Shown piece after piece: positions 44,747-54,484 of a stretch of 64,000 nt of DNA (position 1 is its first letter; each line of letters opens with the position of its first letter). A model generated the notes under the pieces. The model made no database searches. It saw only the letters and a program-made list of their open reading frames with translations, and was not told the origin of the DNA. The position numbers and the translations under genes were made by a program. The stretch covers positions 2,224,501 through 2,288,500 of the forward strand of contig JAGVVL010000018.1 of the NCBI GenBank assembly GCA_018287875.1. The letters are read 5' to 3'. The stretch comes from Nigrospora sphaerica (taxonomy: Eukaryota; Ascomycota; Sordariomycetes; Amphisphaeriales; Apiosporaceae).

Positions 44747-45097
44747 TCAGTGATACGTCGACTTGGGCGGAAGGGCCCTGCGCGAAGGCGCCGGCGCCGG
44801 CACCATGGCGGGCCGGGGGGCGGGCTCGTAGAAACCCCTCAGCTCCGGGGCTGCGTGGTATTCGGCCGGCGGTGGCGCCACGGGCGCGTGGTATCCCTCG
44901 AGCTCGGCATTTGGAACGGCGGCGGTAGGCGCTGCCGCTCGGGGCGACGAATCCGAGCTTTCGAACGAGGCCCGGGGCGAGAACTCGACGCCCGCGAGCC
45001 CCCGCCGTATAGACGGCGGTGTTTGCTGCGGCGGCTGCTGCTGCTGCCGCCGCCGCCGTTGGCTGCTGCCGCCAAACAGGCCGCAACCCAGACCCAT
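44747..45097 (-). CDS. Small proline-rich protein with N-terminal MGLGCG, possibly lipid-modified
   Basis: A single open frame of 116 residues. It opens MGLGCGLFGGSS: Gly2 with small residues and Ser-type spacing fits N-myristoylation, and Cys5 fits adjacent palmitoylation, a dual-lipid membrane anchor. A basic Gln/Pro stretch (RRRRQQQQPPQQ) follows, then SPRASFESSDSSPR, which resembles phosphosites. The rest is Pro/Ala-rich with spaced aromatics: ELEGYHAPV, AEYHAAPELRGFYEPAP and the terminal PPKSTYH. I recognise no family. Support comes from the coherent amphipathic pattern and the N-terminus; there is no homology evidence. Frames on the other strand are longer but have no start or sense pattern. 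Confidence 0.5.
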   Translation of the reverse strand: MGLGCGLFGGSSQRRRRQQQQPPQQTPPSIRRGLAGVEFSPRASFESSDSSPRAAAPTAAVPNAELEGYHAPVAPPPAEYHAAPELRGFYEPAPRPAMVPAPAPSRRALPPKSTYH

Positions 45098-45830
45098 CCT
45101 ATCTCGTAGGCTCTCTCCCTCTCGGAACTTTGACGATCCTGGCCAAAGGTTTCGTCAGCGCAACTCGAACGGGCTTGCGCCGAGACGGACGCGACACTCA
45201 CTTACTTATTTTGCGTCTGTCAGGCAGTCGCGTCAGCGAGGCCTGTGCAGGTACGACGGCGGCAAAGCAGAGTGGTGCAAAAAAAAGCCGAAAGCAGCGC
45301 GATGGACGGACGGTTGCTCAATCAAATAGGCCGGCCAGCGCAAACCCCGTCGCCCGAGCCTCGGCATGGGAACCCTCGAGGACGTCGGCTTTTTATTTTC
45401 GCAACGGCGAGTACAGGCGGGCGTTTCGCGAGGGTTTTCTACCGCCCATCCCTCCTCCCCCCTTTCGTACCGGTTGTTTGGTTGCTGCCTGGGCTCCATC
45501 TCGCCTGATTCCCGTCCACTCTGCTTCCAACCGAAAGTGGAGCGAGGGAAACACCCCCAAGAGGCAAGTGGGAACCCTAGTCGTCTGCTAGCGTTCCCCG
45601 CGAGCTTTCGCCTGGGACACTAACACTTACAGATTGGTTGCAGTGGGATCCGTCCCGTACGGGCCCGGGAACGGTTTGGTTCTGCCCCTACACCGCCGCC
45701 CAATCGAGCCCGAAAACAAAACCACCGCCCGCCCCCCCTTATCGTGCAACCTCCTCTGCCCACATCGTGGCGCATCGCCCCCCCCGCTCGCCCGCCCCCC
45801 CGAGCCGGAAAAGGAATCTAGGAAAGAGCC
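45098..45830. other. Intergenic between divergent genes
   Basis: No gene seen. TTATCG at 45739-45744, which is CGATAA on the minus strand, matches the HGATAR site of nitrogen GATA factors about 90 bp before ureidoglycolate lyase. A single site is weak evidence. Confidence 0.45.
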
Positions 45831-46625
45831 ATGATCGTCCAAACCGTCCCCGTGACGGCGTCTCGGCGCGTCGCCGCGCGGCCGCTCACGCGCGCCGGCT
45901 TCGCCGGCTTCGGCGAGGTGCTGAGCAACCCCCGGCCCGAGGCGCGGCCCTCCAACACGGCGCCCGAGGCCGTGGCGTCGACGCTGCCGTGCGGCGCCGC
46001 GTCCGCCAACCAGGGCACCGCGATCCAGTACCGTGACCTGGCCGGGCTGGGCAACTGGTACGCCGAGGCGCCGTCGCGGGCCGAGGGCGCCCCGCGGATG
46101 ACCATGTTTGTGTGCGGCGCCCGCGAGCTGCTGCCGTCGTCGTCGTCGTCGTCGTCGCCGCCGGTCCGCGACGCCGTCGTCGTCGGGGTCCTCGAGCGCC
46201 ACCCCTTCACCACCCAGACCTTCATCCCCCTCACCGCCGACCCCTCCAAGCGGTACCTCGTCATCGTGGCGCCCTCCCTGCCGCCCGGCCCGCTGGACGA
46301 GGGCCTGCCCGTGCCCGTGCCCGCCGCCGTCGCCCCCGACGCCTCCCGACCCCTGCCCGGCCGCGGCCTGCCCGACCTCGGCAGGCTGCGGGCCTTTGTC
46401 GCCACGGGCGAGCAGGCCGTCACCTACGGCGCCGGCACTTGGCACGCCCCCATGGTCGCCCTGGGCCCGCCCGACAGCACCGTCGACTTCCTGGTCTTCC
46501 AGTTCGCCAACGGCACCGCCATCGAGGATTGCCAGGAGGTCGTGCTCGAGAGCGCCGGCGCCGATGCCCCCAACATCATGGCCACGGTTCCGGCCTCGCA
46601 TGGCCTGCCCCTGCCCAAGTTGTAG
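45831..46625 (+). CDS. dal3: Ureidoglycolate lyase (EC 4.3.2.3), allantoin catabolism
   Basis: A single exon of 264 residues. The enzyme splits (S)-ureidoglycolate to glyoxylate and urea, the last step of allantoin use, feeding urease. Family signatures are present: ARPLTRAGFAGFGEVL near the N-terminus, LERHPFTTQTFIPL, YLVIVAP, GLPDLGRLRAFVATGEQAV, YGAGTWHAPMVAL (conserved active-site His region) and FANGTAIEDCQEV near the end. Length matches fungal members, which are longer than bacterial AllA. An insertion of seven or more Ser (SSSSSSS, about residues 103-109) followed by PP makes a low-complexity loop. The fold is cupin-like and the enzyme is expected in cytosol or peroxisome. Nitrogen-catabolite control is usual for the family. 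Confidence 0.92.
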   Translation: MIVQTVPVTASRRVAARPLTRAGFAGFGEVLSNPRPEARPSNTAPEAVASTLPCGAASANQGTAIQYRDLAGLGNWYAEAPSRAEGAPRMTMFVCGARELLPSSSSSSSPPVRDAVVVGVLERHPFTTQTFIPLTADPSKRYLVIVAPSLPPGPLDEGLPVPVPAAVAPDASRPLPGRGLPDLGRLRAFVATGEQAVTYGAGTWHAPMVALGPPDSTVDFLVFQFANGTAIEDCQEVVLESAGADAPNIMATVPASHGLPLPKL

Positions 46626-47326
46626 ATACGTCGACCTCGACCTCGCCGCAGTGATTACCAATACGCATAATTTCACAAACGTCAAGATCGCATGTGCATT
46701 TTAGGTTTTTCCATTGTGATTTCCCTGCATCATCATGTGCTTTGCACTCTACACGCGCCGGCCCAGAACAGCGCAATCCTCAAAATACGGCTCCCTGCTC
46801 GCCTCGTGTAGGAAAGAAACGGGAATATGTGGGGGGGGTGTGGGTGTCCTCGTCCATGTCATTTGACGTAGACATGCCCTCCATGTCCGTACCAAGCGGA
46901 GAATTAGCAGCATGTCCTCGCCAGTGTACCGCACACTGCGGCCTGTGAAGGCCCTGCGGGTTGGCCAAGATACATACTGCCATGCTCTTTCCTCTTTCCT
47001 TTGGCGGCAGGGAGACCCGGAAGCAGGCTCTCCTCTCTCATTGGGTGGGAGGGAGACTCGGAGACGCGTCCCCCTCGCTGCCTTTTGACAAGGAAAGCTG
47101 CCATTCCTCATCTCTGCACTGGTAGAGCCCGCGCAGTGCTCTCGTTCCGTCGTTTGACGAGAAAACTGCGTGCGGTCCATTTCTCCCTTTGTGGGTTGTC
47201 TGATTTTCGGGGGTCTTCTTTTTTTCTCCTTTTTTTTTTCTTTTTCCTCTCCAGGCCGGTACTTGGGATCTCAGGGTCCCCCATTCCTCGTGCTCGGTGA
47301 GCCAGTGGGTTCCGGTTGCCGTAGGC
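46626..47326. other. Intergenic between convergent genes
   Basis: 3' flanks of ureidoglycolate lyase and of the DNMT5-type gene. No gene seen; a T-rich stretch (47217-47250) may serve 3'-end formation on one strand. Confidence 0.5.
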
Positions 47327-50300
47327 TTAGGTGGAGAATTCTACCTGACCATCATCCATGCCGATGGTGGTTCTGTAGTCCTGCTCGCCAATGGCGCGCC
47401 AGACCTCGGTTCTGCTGAGGGTCGACCGGAGACCGCCAGGCACACCAACGTGAGGGGACTCGGCCAACTCGCCAAACGTTTCGCCAGCTTTGACCTTGAT
47501 CTCTTTGCCCTGGCGCAGCTCGAGAATGTTCGCCTCGATGGTGCCTTCTGTGACGCAGTGGTACACGTACACCTTCTTCTTCTGGCCCTCGCGGATGCAG
47601 CGTCCGGTTGCCTGACGCATGTGTGCGTCGTACTCATGCTGCGAACTCTCAACCAGCGGCGAAACGAAGATCACGTGGTTGGCCACCACCAGATTGCCGC
47701 CGGCCGCCTCGGAAGAGTTTTGCTTCATCACGAGGGCCTTGAACTCGCCCTTCTTGAAACTTTCGAGGACCTCCGAGGCATTCGGCGAGCCAGTTGTTGT
47801 ATTGCAACTGATGCCGTGCGTCCTCAGCTGCTCCACCAGCACTTTGAGGATTTGGTCGTACTGCGTAAAGACCACAACTTTATCGTCGTGTGGCACCTTG
47901 CCCTGGATGAGTTCAATGACGGTGCGTATCTTGGAATCGAGCTGGACACCGTTGGCTTCTCCGTCGACGTCGCGCATCTTGGTGTCAGGGTCGGTCACCT
48001 CGTCAGTGCCGCTCATCTCCACATCGCCAGATGGCGTCTGCAGGTCCTTGGAGGGGTCGTTACGGCGAGCCGACGCCGCCAGCTCTTCGATGGGGACCGC
48101 AAAGCTGCCAAGCGGCGAAGTGCAGAGAGTGCTGCCCTCGCCACACGAGTTCTTGTTCTGAAAATGGTCGGAGCAGAGCATATGTCCGCAGTCGTGTACA
48201 AGACGAAGCGAGCCCGTCGACCCGCATTCATCGCAGGCGAACTTGTAGCCCTCCGGGCGACTGAGTCGATCAAAGAACCTTGCTCGTCGAAGCTGGCTGC
48301 TTCGCTCGTACAAATGCTTCAGACCGGCGATGAACAGATTGTAGTGAGTGAGGAACTCGTCCTGTGTCTCCAGAATTTTGGCGCCGCGGATTTCGATGGT
48401 TGCCGTCAGACTCGGCATGCGACGTGTTGCTTGAAGAGATTCATACCGGGGACTTTTGTAGTCCGTAACCGATAATCTACCTTGGACATGCTTGGTCAGA
48501 CGATCCACGAGCTCCTTTTTGTCTGCGGACGATGCGAACTTCACGCCGTTCTTGCGCAACTCCAGAGCCAATCGCTCTTTCGTCGTTTTCTTGTCCGTGG
48601 GGTCGAGCTTGGGATGGGTGTCATCTGCAATGTACGCATTCTTGCGAGCTGTCTGGATTTCGTGCCTCTTGTCGCGAAGACCCTTGGCGAGCAATCGGAT
48701 TATGTTTCTGAGCTCTTCGTCGTTGGCTTCCTTGCGTTTGAATTGGATGTCTTGAATATGGGCCAAGGCGTCATCCTCGCCCGTTTCCTCAAAGCCCTGT
48801 TGCGACGAACCCTGCTGCAACAGCTGCAACTCGTGTTCATAATCCAGGACCAATCCGGCCAAATCCTCGGCCGGCAGCGTATCAATCTTGCCGATGTGGA
48901 CCTTGTAGTAGTGGCACCAGCTTGTCTTCCGAGTCGCGTACAGGAAGTCGAAGATGGGATCCCCCAAGCCGGGGGGGGAAGGGAAGTCCACGGTCTTCCG
49001 GACGCTGAGAGGTTCCAGAAGCAGTCCATCTTCCGACGCGGCCTGGCAGAGGATCTCCTTGGCCGTGTAGGGCAGTTCCGGGAACAGTGCACGCACGAGT
49101 AGGACGTAGTTGTCCTCACCGCCAAATTCATGGAGCGTGCCGTTCTTGAGGAATTTGATGAAACGAAGAAAACCTTTGGTCTTCGTGCGCGCCTGCTCTG
49201 AGTTGTTGTCCTTTCCTTCGCCATTCTCTTTGATGCTGATTGAAACGAGGAAACGATGTGTCAGCCAGAGCAGCTTCTCGAACAGTCTTGCAATGTAGAT
49301 CTTGGCATAAAAGAGGCGTCTTGCCTGAATCTTCCGTACGGCTTGAACAAAGGTCCGTTTGCCGGTCTCGCCGTGGCTGGTTCCGTCCTCTTCATCGAGC
49401 TGATTGCTGGAACTGAGCCAAGACTGCTTGGCGAAGCTGGGAACGGTGGCTGCGTGGACGAGGGACTCGATCGCCAGGGTTTTTCCGGGCGAAGATTTGC
49501 CCATCCTTTCCCCCAAAGCCGCGTAGGCCCGCTTGAGGGCATCTCCCGCGAGATAGTCCGCATTCATCTCGGCACGCGAGATATCATGTTGCAGCGATTG
49601 ATAGACGGCGATGTCGGCCAAGGTGGGCGAGCTGACCACGACCTTGTGCTCGGTTGGAAACTTGTCTCGGTCCACCATGTTGGCGAAAGAAAAGCTGTGG
49701 AGGAACAACTGCCCTTGTGAGTGTCGTTCCTTGACGAAGTCGTCCGATTTCAGCCGGCCGTAGGATGCGATTATCTCGCACCGCGTCCTGTTATTCAGCG
49801 ATGGGCCCCGAGATGCGCTAGGAAGTCCCTCTCGCAAATCAATGGGACGTGCCAAGTGAATCCCCAGAGCTTTGGCGTAGGTACAAACGTCACCTAGGTT
49901 CTGCACCGCAGGTGTGCCTGACAGCAGCCATTTGTTGACAGCTGACACGCTTGCCACGAATTGCGTCACACTGGGATTGCTGTACCCAACCTCGTCCCAG
50001 ACGACCCGACTGAAGCTGAAGAACTCGAATACGAACTGTTCCTCGAAGAACATCCGTTTCTTGTTGCGAGTGTTCGGCCGAGTCGGAGGGGCGGCCCCGG
50101 GGGCGCCGTTACTGCTGTCTTGGTCCACGTGCTTCCTCAGCTCCTCGTTCTCGTTCTCCCAGTCGCGGTGGCGAACATTGATCCGTTCCATGCAGCGCGT
50201 GCGTGAGTTGTCCGAGTCGTCTTCCAGGAAATCACCGAGAACATCTCCCACGCAAGCCATGCAGTCGTCGTGCCAGGCCGTGTATGAACGGTCTGCAAGC

Positions 50301-53300
50301 CATTTGCCATATTGGGCCGGAGTCATGGAAAGTCCCGGGTAGCGACGGCCGGACCAGAACGAAAGAGGTTCTTGGTACGCTTGCAGCGCAAAGATAGCAT
50401 CACTCACGATGATCAACTTTGCCCTCACGAGCTTGTCAACATGCTTTCCTCTTAGGTCCGCTAGCTTCTGGACCAGTACGACGTCCCGATCGAGTCTGTA
50501 CCCGAGAAACTTATTGGCTTCGTTCCCCCATTGCTCAACGATGTGGCTGGGAGCAATTACCAAAGAACTTTGCAGCGCCTTGCGCCCGTCATCCTTTTCG
50601 TGCCTTCTTCGTTCGTTGAAGTGAGCAAAGTCGCCACGCAGTTGAAGGTGGATCACGGCAAGCGTCATCACCGTTTTTCCAAAGCCAATATCATCAGCAA
50701 CAAGGCCACCTCGGCGGGTGACACGGCGTTCAGCGAGGCCAACGAGCCGTAGCTGCAGACCCTCGACGACCTCTTCCTCGGACTCCCGCTCCGTAAAGGG
50801 TACGGGGTAGTTCTCGAGCTCCATCATCCAGTTCACAGACAGCATCTGCTCTAGTTTCAGCTGGTGTCCGGTCTTGACGAAGGGCACTCTATATGCGAAG
50901 ACCCCTCCGGGCAGGGTTGTGAGGGGCCGAATGGATTCTTGAAACGGTTGCAGCGGGAATACCAATGGGGCGTTACGCCGAGGTTGGATTCGGGCGCTCA
51001 ATGTGATGTGCGAGCGTTCGGCCAGTATGGCCTTTCTCTCAGGGGGCATCGCGGCTTCAGCTCTGTGGGCTAGACGGGCGTAATTGCCAATGAAGCGTAG
51101 TCGAACCCCCATCTGCAGTTCGCTGGTTTTGGAAACCTCGAACTGGACCTGGAATGCCGGGGCCCGTTCTTTCAGGCTCGTCTCGTACTGATCGATATCA
51201 CCGGTACGGTGAAGAGCCTCCGGTATGGCCTTTGGTTCAGGGGTGTACCACTCGACTCGAGGTAATCGGACTGAACAACCCTCTTCGCGGCAGCTCGGAA
51301 TATTGGCGTACAGCCGTTCCTTGATGAGCGTGATCGCCTTCGATGTGGCGAAAGAGAACGTCTCGAAGAAGACTCTCATCTGATGAGCCGGGAGAGCAGC
51401 CCAATTCCCACGCGACACCCACTCCAACTTTCTTAGGAGGAACTGAGGGTCCATAGGAGAGTCTTGTGCATCCGCATGGCGAGGACACGCAAGTTCTAGC
51501 TCAAGTAGCAACCGGTCATCGCCGCGGCAGGATCTCAAGTCGTCTGGGTCGCACGTGGGTGCGAATAGCCGTTCGTTGCCAAGTATCGGTTGGCGCAGCG
51601 GGAGTTGACGCCGCGAGAGTTGGCGCCATTCTCGCATCAGCTCCCAACATCCATTCAAGACCACCTCGGCGGGTGGTGATATGCCGAGGCCGTTTTTGTG
51701 CAGTTGAACCGACGGCGCGAACTCTACCAGAGTCTCCCGGTACTCATGCGGCTGGAGCAACCGGTTCTCACGAGATATCACCAAGACATCCTCGTCCAGT
51801 TTTCCAGACCTGGTGGTGTCTTTGAACAAATAGAGTTGCGGGGACTTGTCGGTGCTTTTGCGAACATGCAAGCTATCCTCTGCAGATTCGCACTCGGGAT
51901 GGTGATCATAGTCCCCAGCAAGCTGCTGTAGCGTAGCGTTGACGGCATCCCCAAGATTGGGGTCTTCGGCGTACTGCAGGGTGACTCTGTTTCGGCCTTC
52001 GGTGGACTGCTTGAGTACCTGGAACTCGGCTCTCTTGCCTCGAAGCTGCGGAAAGATCCAGAACTCCCACATGCAGAGGGGTGGACTTGAGAATGCCGAC
52101 GTCTTTGCCACGAAGCATCTGGCGAAAGGCTTCTTCCTCATGCAGCGAGCTTCAAGCCGTGTTTTGGGTTTGATGATTTGTTGTCCGAGTTTCGAGTGAC
52201 GGTCCAGGATGAGGTACCATGTGATCCCCTCATCGTGGATGACCGCACGCATTATGAAACCGGCATTCGATGCGTATTGGACGGTGACGGCCTCTGTCAC
52301 GTATGTGCGCTGGTAGAAGAATTCCGCCGTCCATAGGTTGTCGACTATAACGCCCAACGGTGATTGCAGAAGGCACTCATCGACGGCTTGGCAGTCTCGG
52401 AACAGCGACGGAATGACAGTTGGCAAAACCTGCGTCAACTTCCGTTCTGCATGCTGGAATGTCGCTGGCTGAAACTCGAGGTCCCTGGCGGGTTCGAATT
52501 GGTGGACGGGGTTTCCGGCGCAGTTCGTGCATCTTACAACTGAGCAAGCCCGGCACCGCTTCGTTTTCCTGACGCTATACTTCGTGGAGCCACTACAGCA
52601 GCAGTACCTCCGTGCCTGCACGTAAGCAGCCATAATGTCGCTCAGGTTTAGAGGCCAGGTCGTCGTGCTGTACTCCAAGTTCTCGGCGCGTGTGCCGTGC
52701 CGTGGGGTCAGTACTTCGACGGTCGAGGCAAATGGCGACTCCAAATCATTAAACTCCAGATTGCCGTAGAAGCTCCGAACCAAGGGTACCCCCGAGTCGA
52801 GTTTTCTGCCACCGAGGCAAAGTAGAGCGGCAGTGAACGCCATGCCGACGGCAGTGGTGGTCATCGCATTGCCAGCCAGATCAAGCAGATTGGCCTGGGT
52901 CTCTCGAGAGAAATTGATACGTTCGATCGGCAGGCCTTGGAGAATGAGAGCCTCGAGGCCAGTCACGAAACGCCATTGGTTCGTGATCCAAGACATACCG
53001 TTTGGCGTGATGCAGGGCACGAGTCCGAATTCTCCGGTGAACTTTTGGCGATCGACATTCTGACTGAGATCGAGGACCTTCGTCTTGTACCGAATATCGT
53101 ATGGTCGGGGTACGAGATGGGACTGGGACTTCAGGTGGCAAATGTCCACGCTATCCAGCACTCGGGCTGATTGGGCCTTCATAGTGATCTTGTCCATGCG
53201 ATCATAGAAGTTATTGGTTCCGTCCTCCTTCCAGCCGGTCACAGGCCTCGACCGGCCCAGGCCCTTCCTTCGCTCCTCGTCGTGTCTCAACTGACAGTGC

Positions 53301-54484
53301 TCCCAGGGCACTTCGCGGGTGTTTTTGTTTCGCGCGGCATCCTCGGATTCAAGCCGGGCAAGTTGGGCACGGGTGTCGTTGTCCGCCAGGAGGAAGTCTT
53401 CGACAGATGATGAGTGCCGGCGTTTCAGCTTGTCGATGATGTCGGAGAAACGATCAACGCCTTCGTCCGCTTCCTGAAATTCGTCCCTCTTGACAGCAAT
53501 GAGGTATCTGCGCTCCCGTGTCTGGGGGAAGTAGCATTCCTTGGTGTCCAGAGTCACGCTGCTGGCAGCATAGTTGAGGCCATGGAACCATACGTCGCAA
53601 GCGGTCTCGAAGGGGGCACCCCTGACGTTCTCGAGGATCACAATCCTGGGTCTGTGATTTCTCACATAGAGGAGCATTGAGAAAAACGTCTGCTCGGAGG
53701 ATCCCAAAACATGGAGTTTGTCCTCGATCTCGTCCAGGGCTTTCCACATCATGCAGAGTCTCTCGTCGGCTGACTCTAGGCTTTTTTTCATTTCTTTGGC
53801 AATGCCCAAAACTTCGTTGCTGAATTTCTTCTTCTTTTGGCTATTCAAAGCCGAAAAGTCGACGCAGGTTGTGCCGGCGATGAGGATATCGATGTCTCCA
53901 GGTATAGGAGCGACGCTGCCCTTCGCCGTACGTCTGTAGTATGTTAGTAATCAGTAGGGATTAGTGAAATGGGCGATCGGGTCTTACGCATGGCTGTCGA
54001 CACCAACAAAGTCCAAAACGTCTCTGAAGACAATGGCATCGGTGTTTCGGGATATGAACGCCTGCTTGTACGGCTCCTTCTCTACGCTGAAGACGTGACG
54101 GAAGCGGAACAGCTCGTCGTTCATACCTGTGGTGACAAATGTCTCCATGAGCATTTTGATGAAGAATACGGGTGCTTCTGTGCCGGAACACATCGTGGCC
54201 ACTCGTAATGCGAACGGCTTTGACGCGGCAAGGCTACGGAGACCGACGACCTCCGTATCCTCATGATGAAGTGCACAGGCACGCTCCACCATGTCTACCA
54301 CGGCGGAGGCGACATTCTCCACCGGCCGACTGTCCTTCTCTGCCTTCGCGAGACCTTGGCTGCCCGTGGGATCGTGACTGTTTGTGGGGCTATTGTGGGT
54401 GTTGATAGCATGGCTAGGGCCGGCGTTGGTTTGGGAGCCACCCGCCCGAGGTCGCCTACCAGGGGCCATCGTGAACGACGGCAA
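47327..54484 (-). CDS. DNMT5-type protein: cytosine-5 DNA methyltransferase with RING and SNF2 ATPase
   Basis: Two exons, 54484-53988 and 53933-47327, give 2,367 residues. The 54-bp intron (GTAAGA, TACTAAC, CTACAG) joins MTase motifs. Domains in order: MTase with motif I ATMCSGTEA (96-104), motif IV region GTTCVDFSALN with Cys189 as the presumed nucleophile, ENV (267-269), QTRERRYLIAVKR (303-315) and motif X LAGNAMTTTAVG (about 518-529); a Cys-rich cluster (about 610-639); SNF2 N-lobe with Walker A DDIGFGKT (1246-1253), WDEVGY (1478-1483) and LLSGTPAVQNLGD (1502-1514); SAP-like helices (about 1950-1984); RING CDECG to LCTSPLG (2066-2108); SNF2 C-lobe with VVVFTQYDQIL (2185-2195) and RQATGRCIREGQ (2272-2283). 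This order matches fungal DNMT5 enzymes, known for ATP-dependent maintenance of CG methylation. The 6.6-kb second exon is fully open and all motifs are kept, so the gene looks functional. No chromodomain is seen at the N-terminus. Confidence 0.9.

Noticed and set aside
45627..46685. 352-codon minus-strand frame
   Set aside because: Antisense of ureidoglycolate lyase; Gly/Arg/His-rich shadow.
47297..48475. 392-codon + strand frame
   Set aside because: Antisense of the SNF2 C-lobe and RING part of the DNMT5-type gene, where the minus strand is clearly coding.
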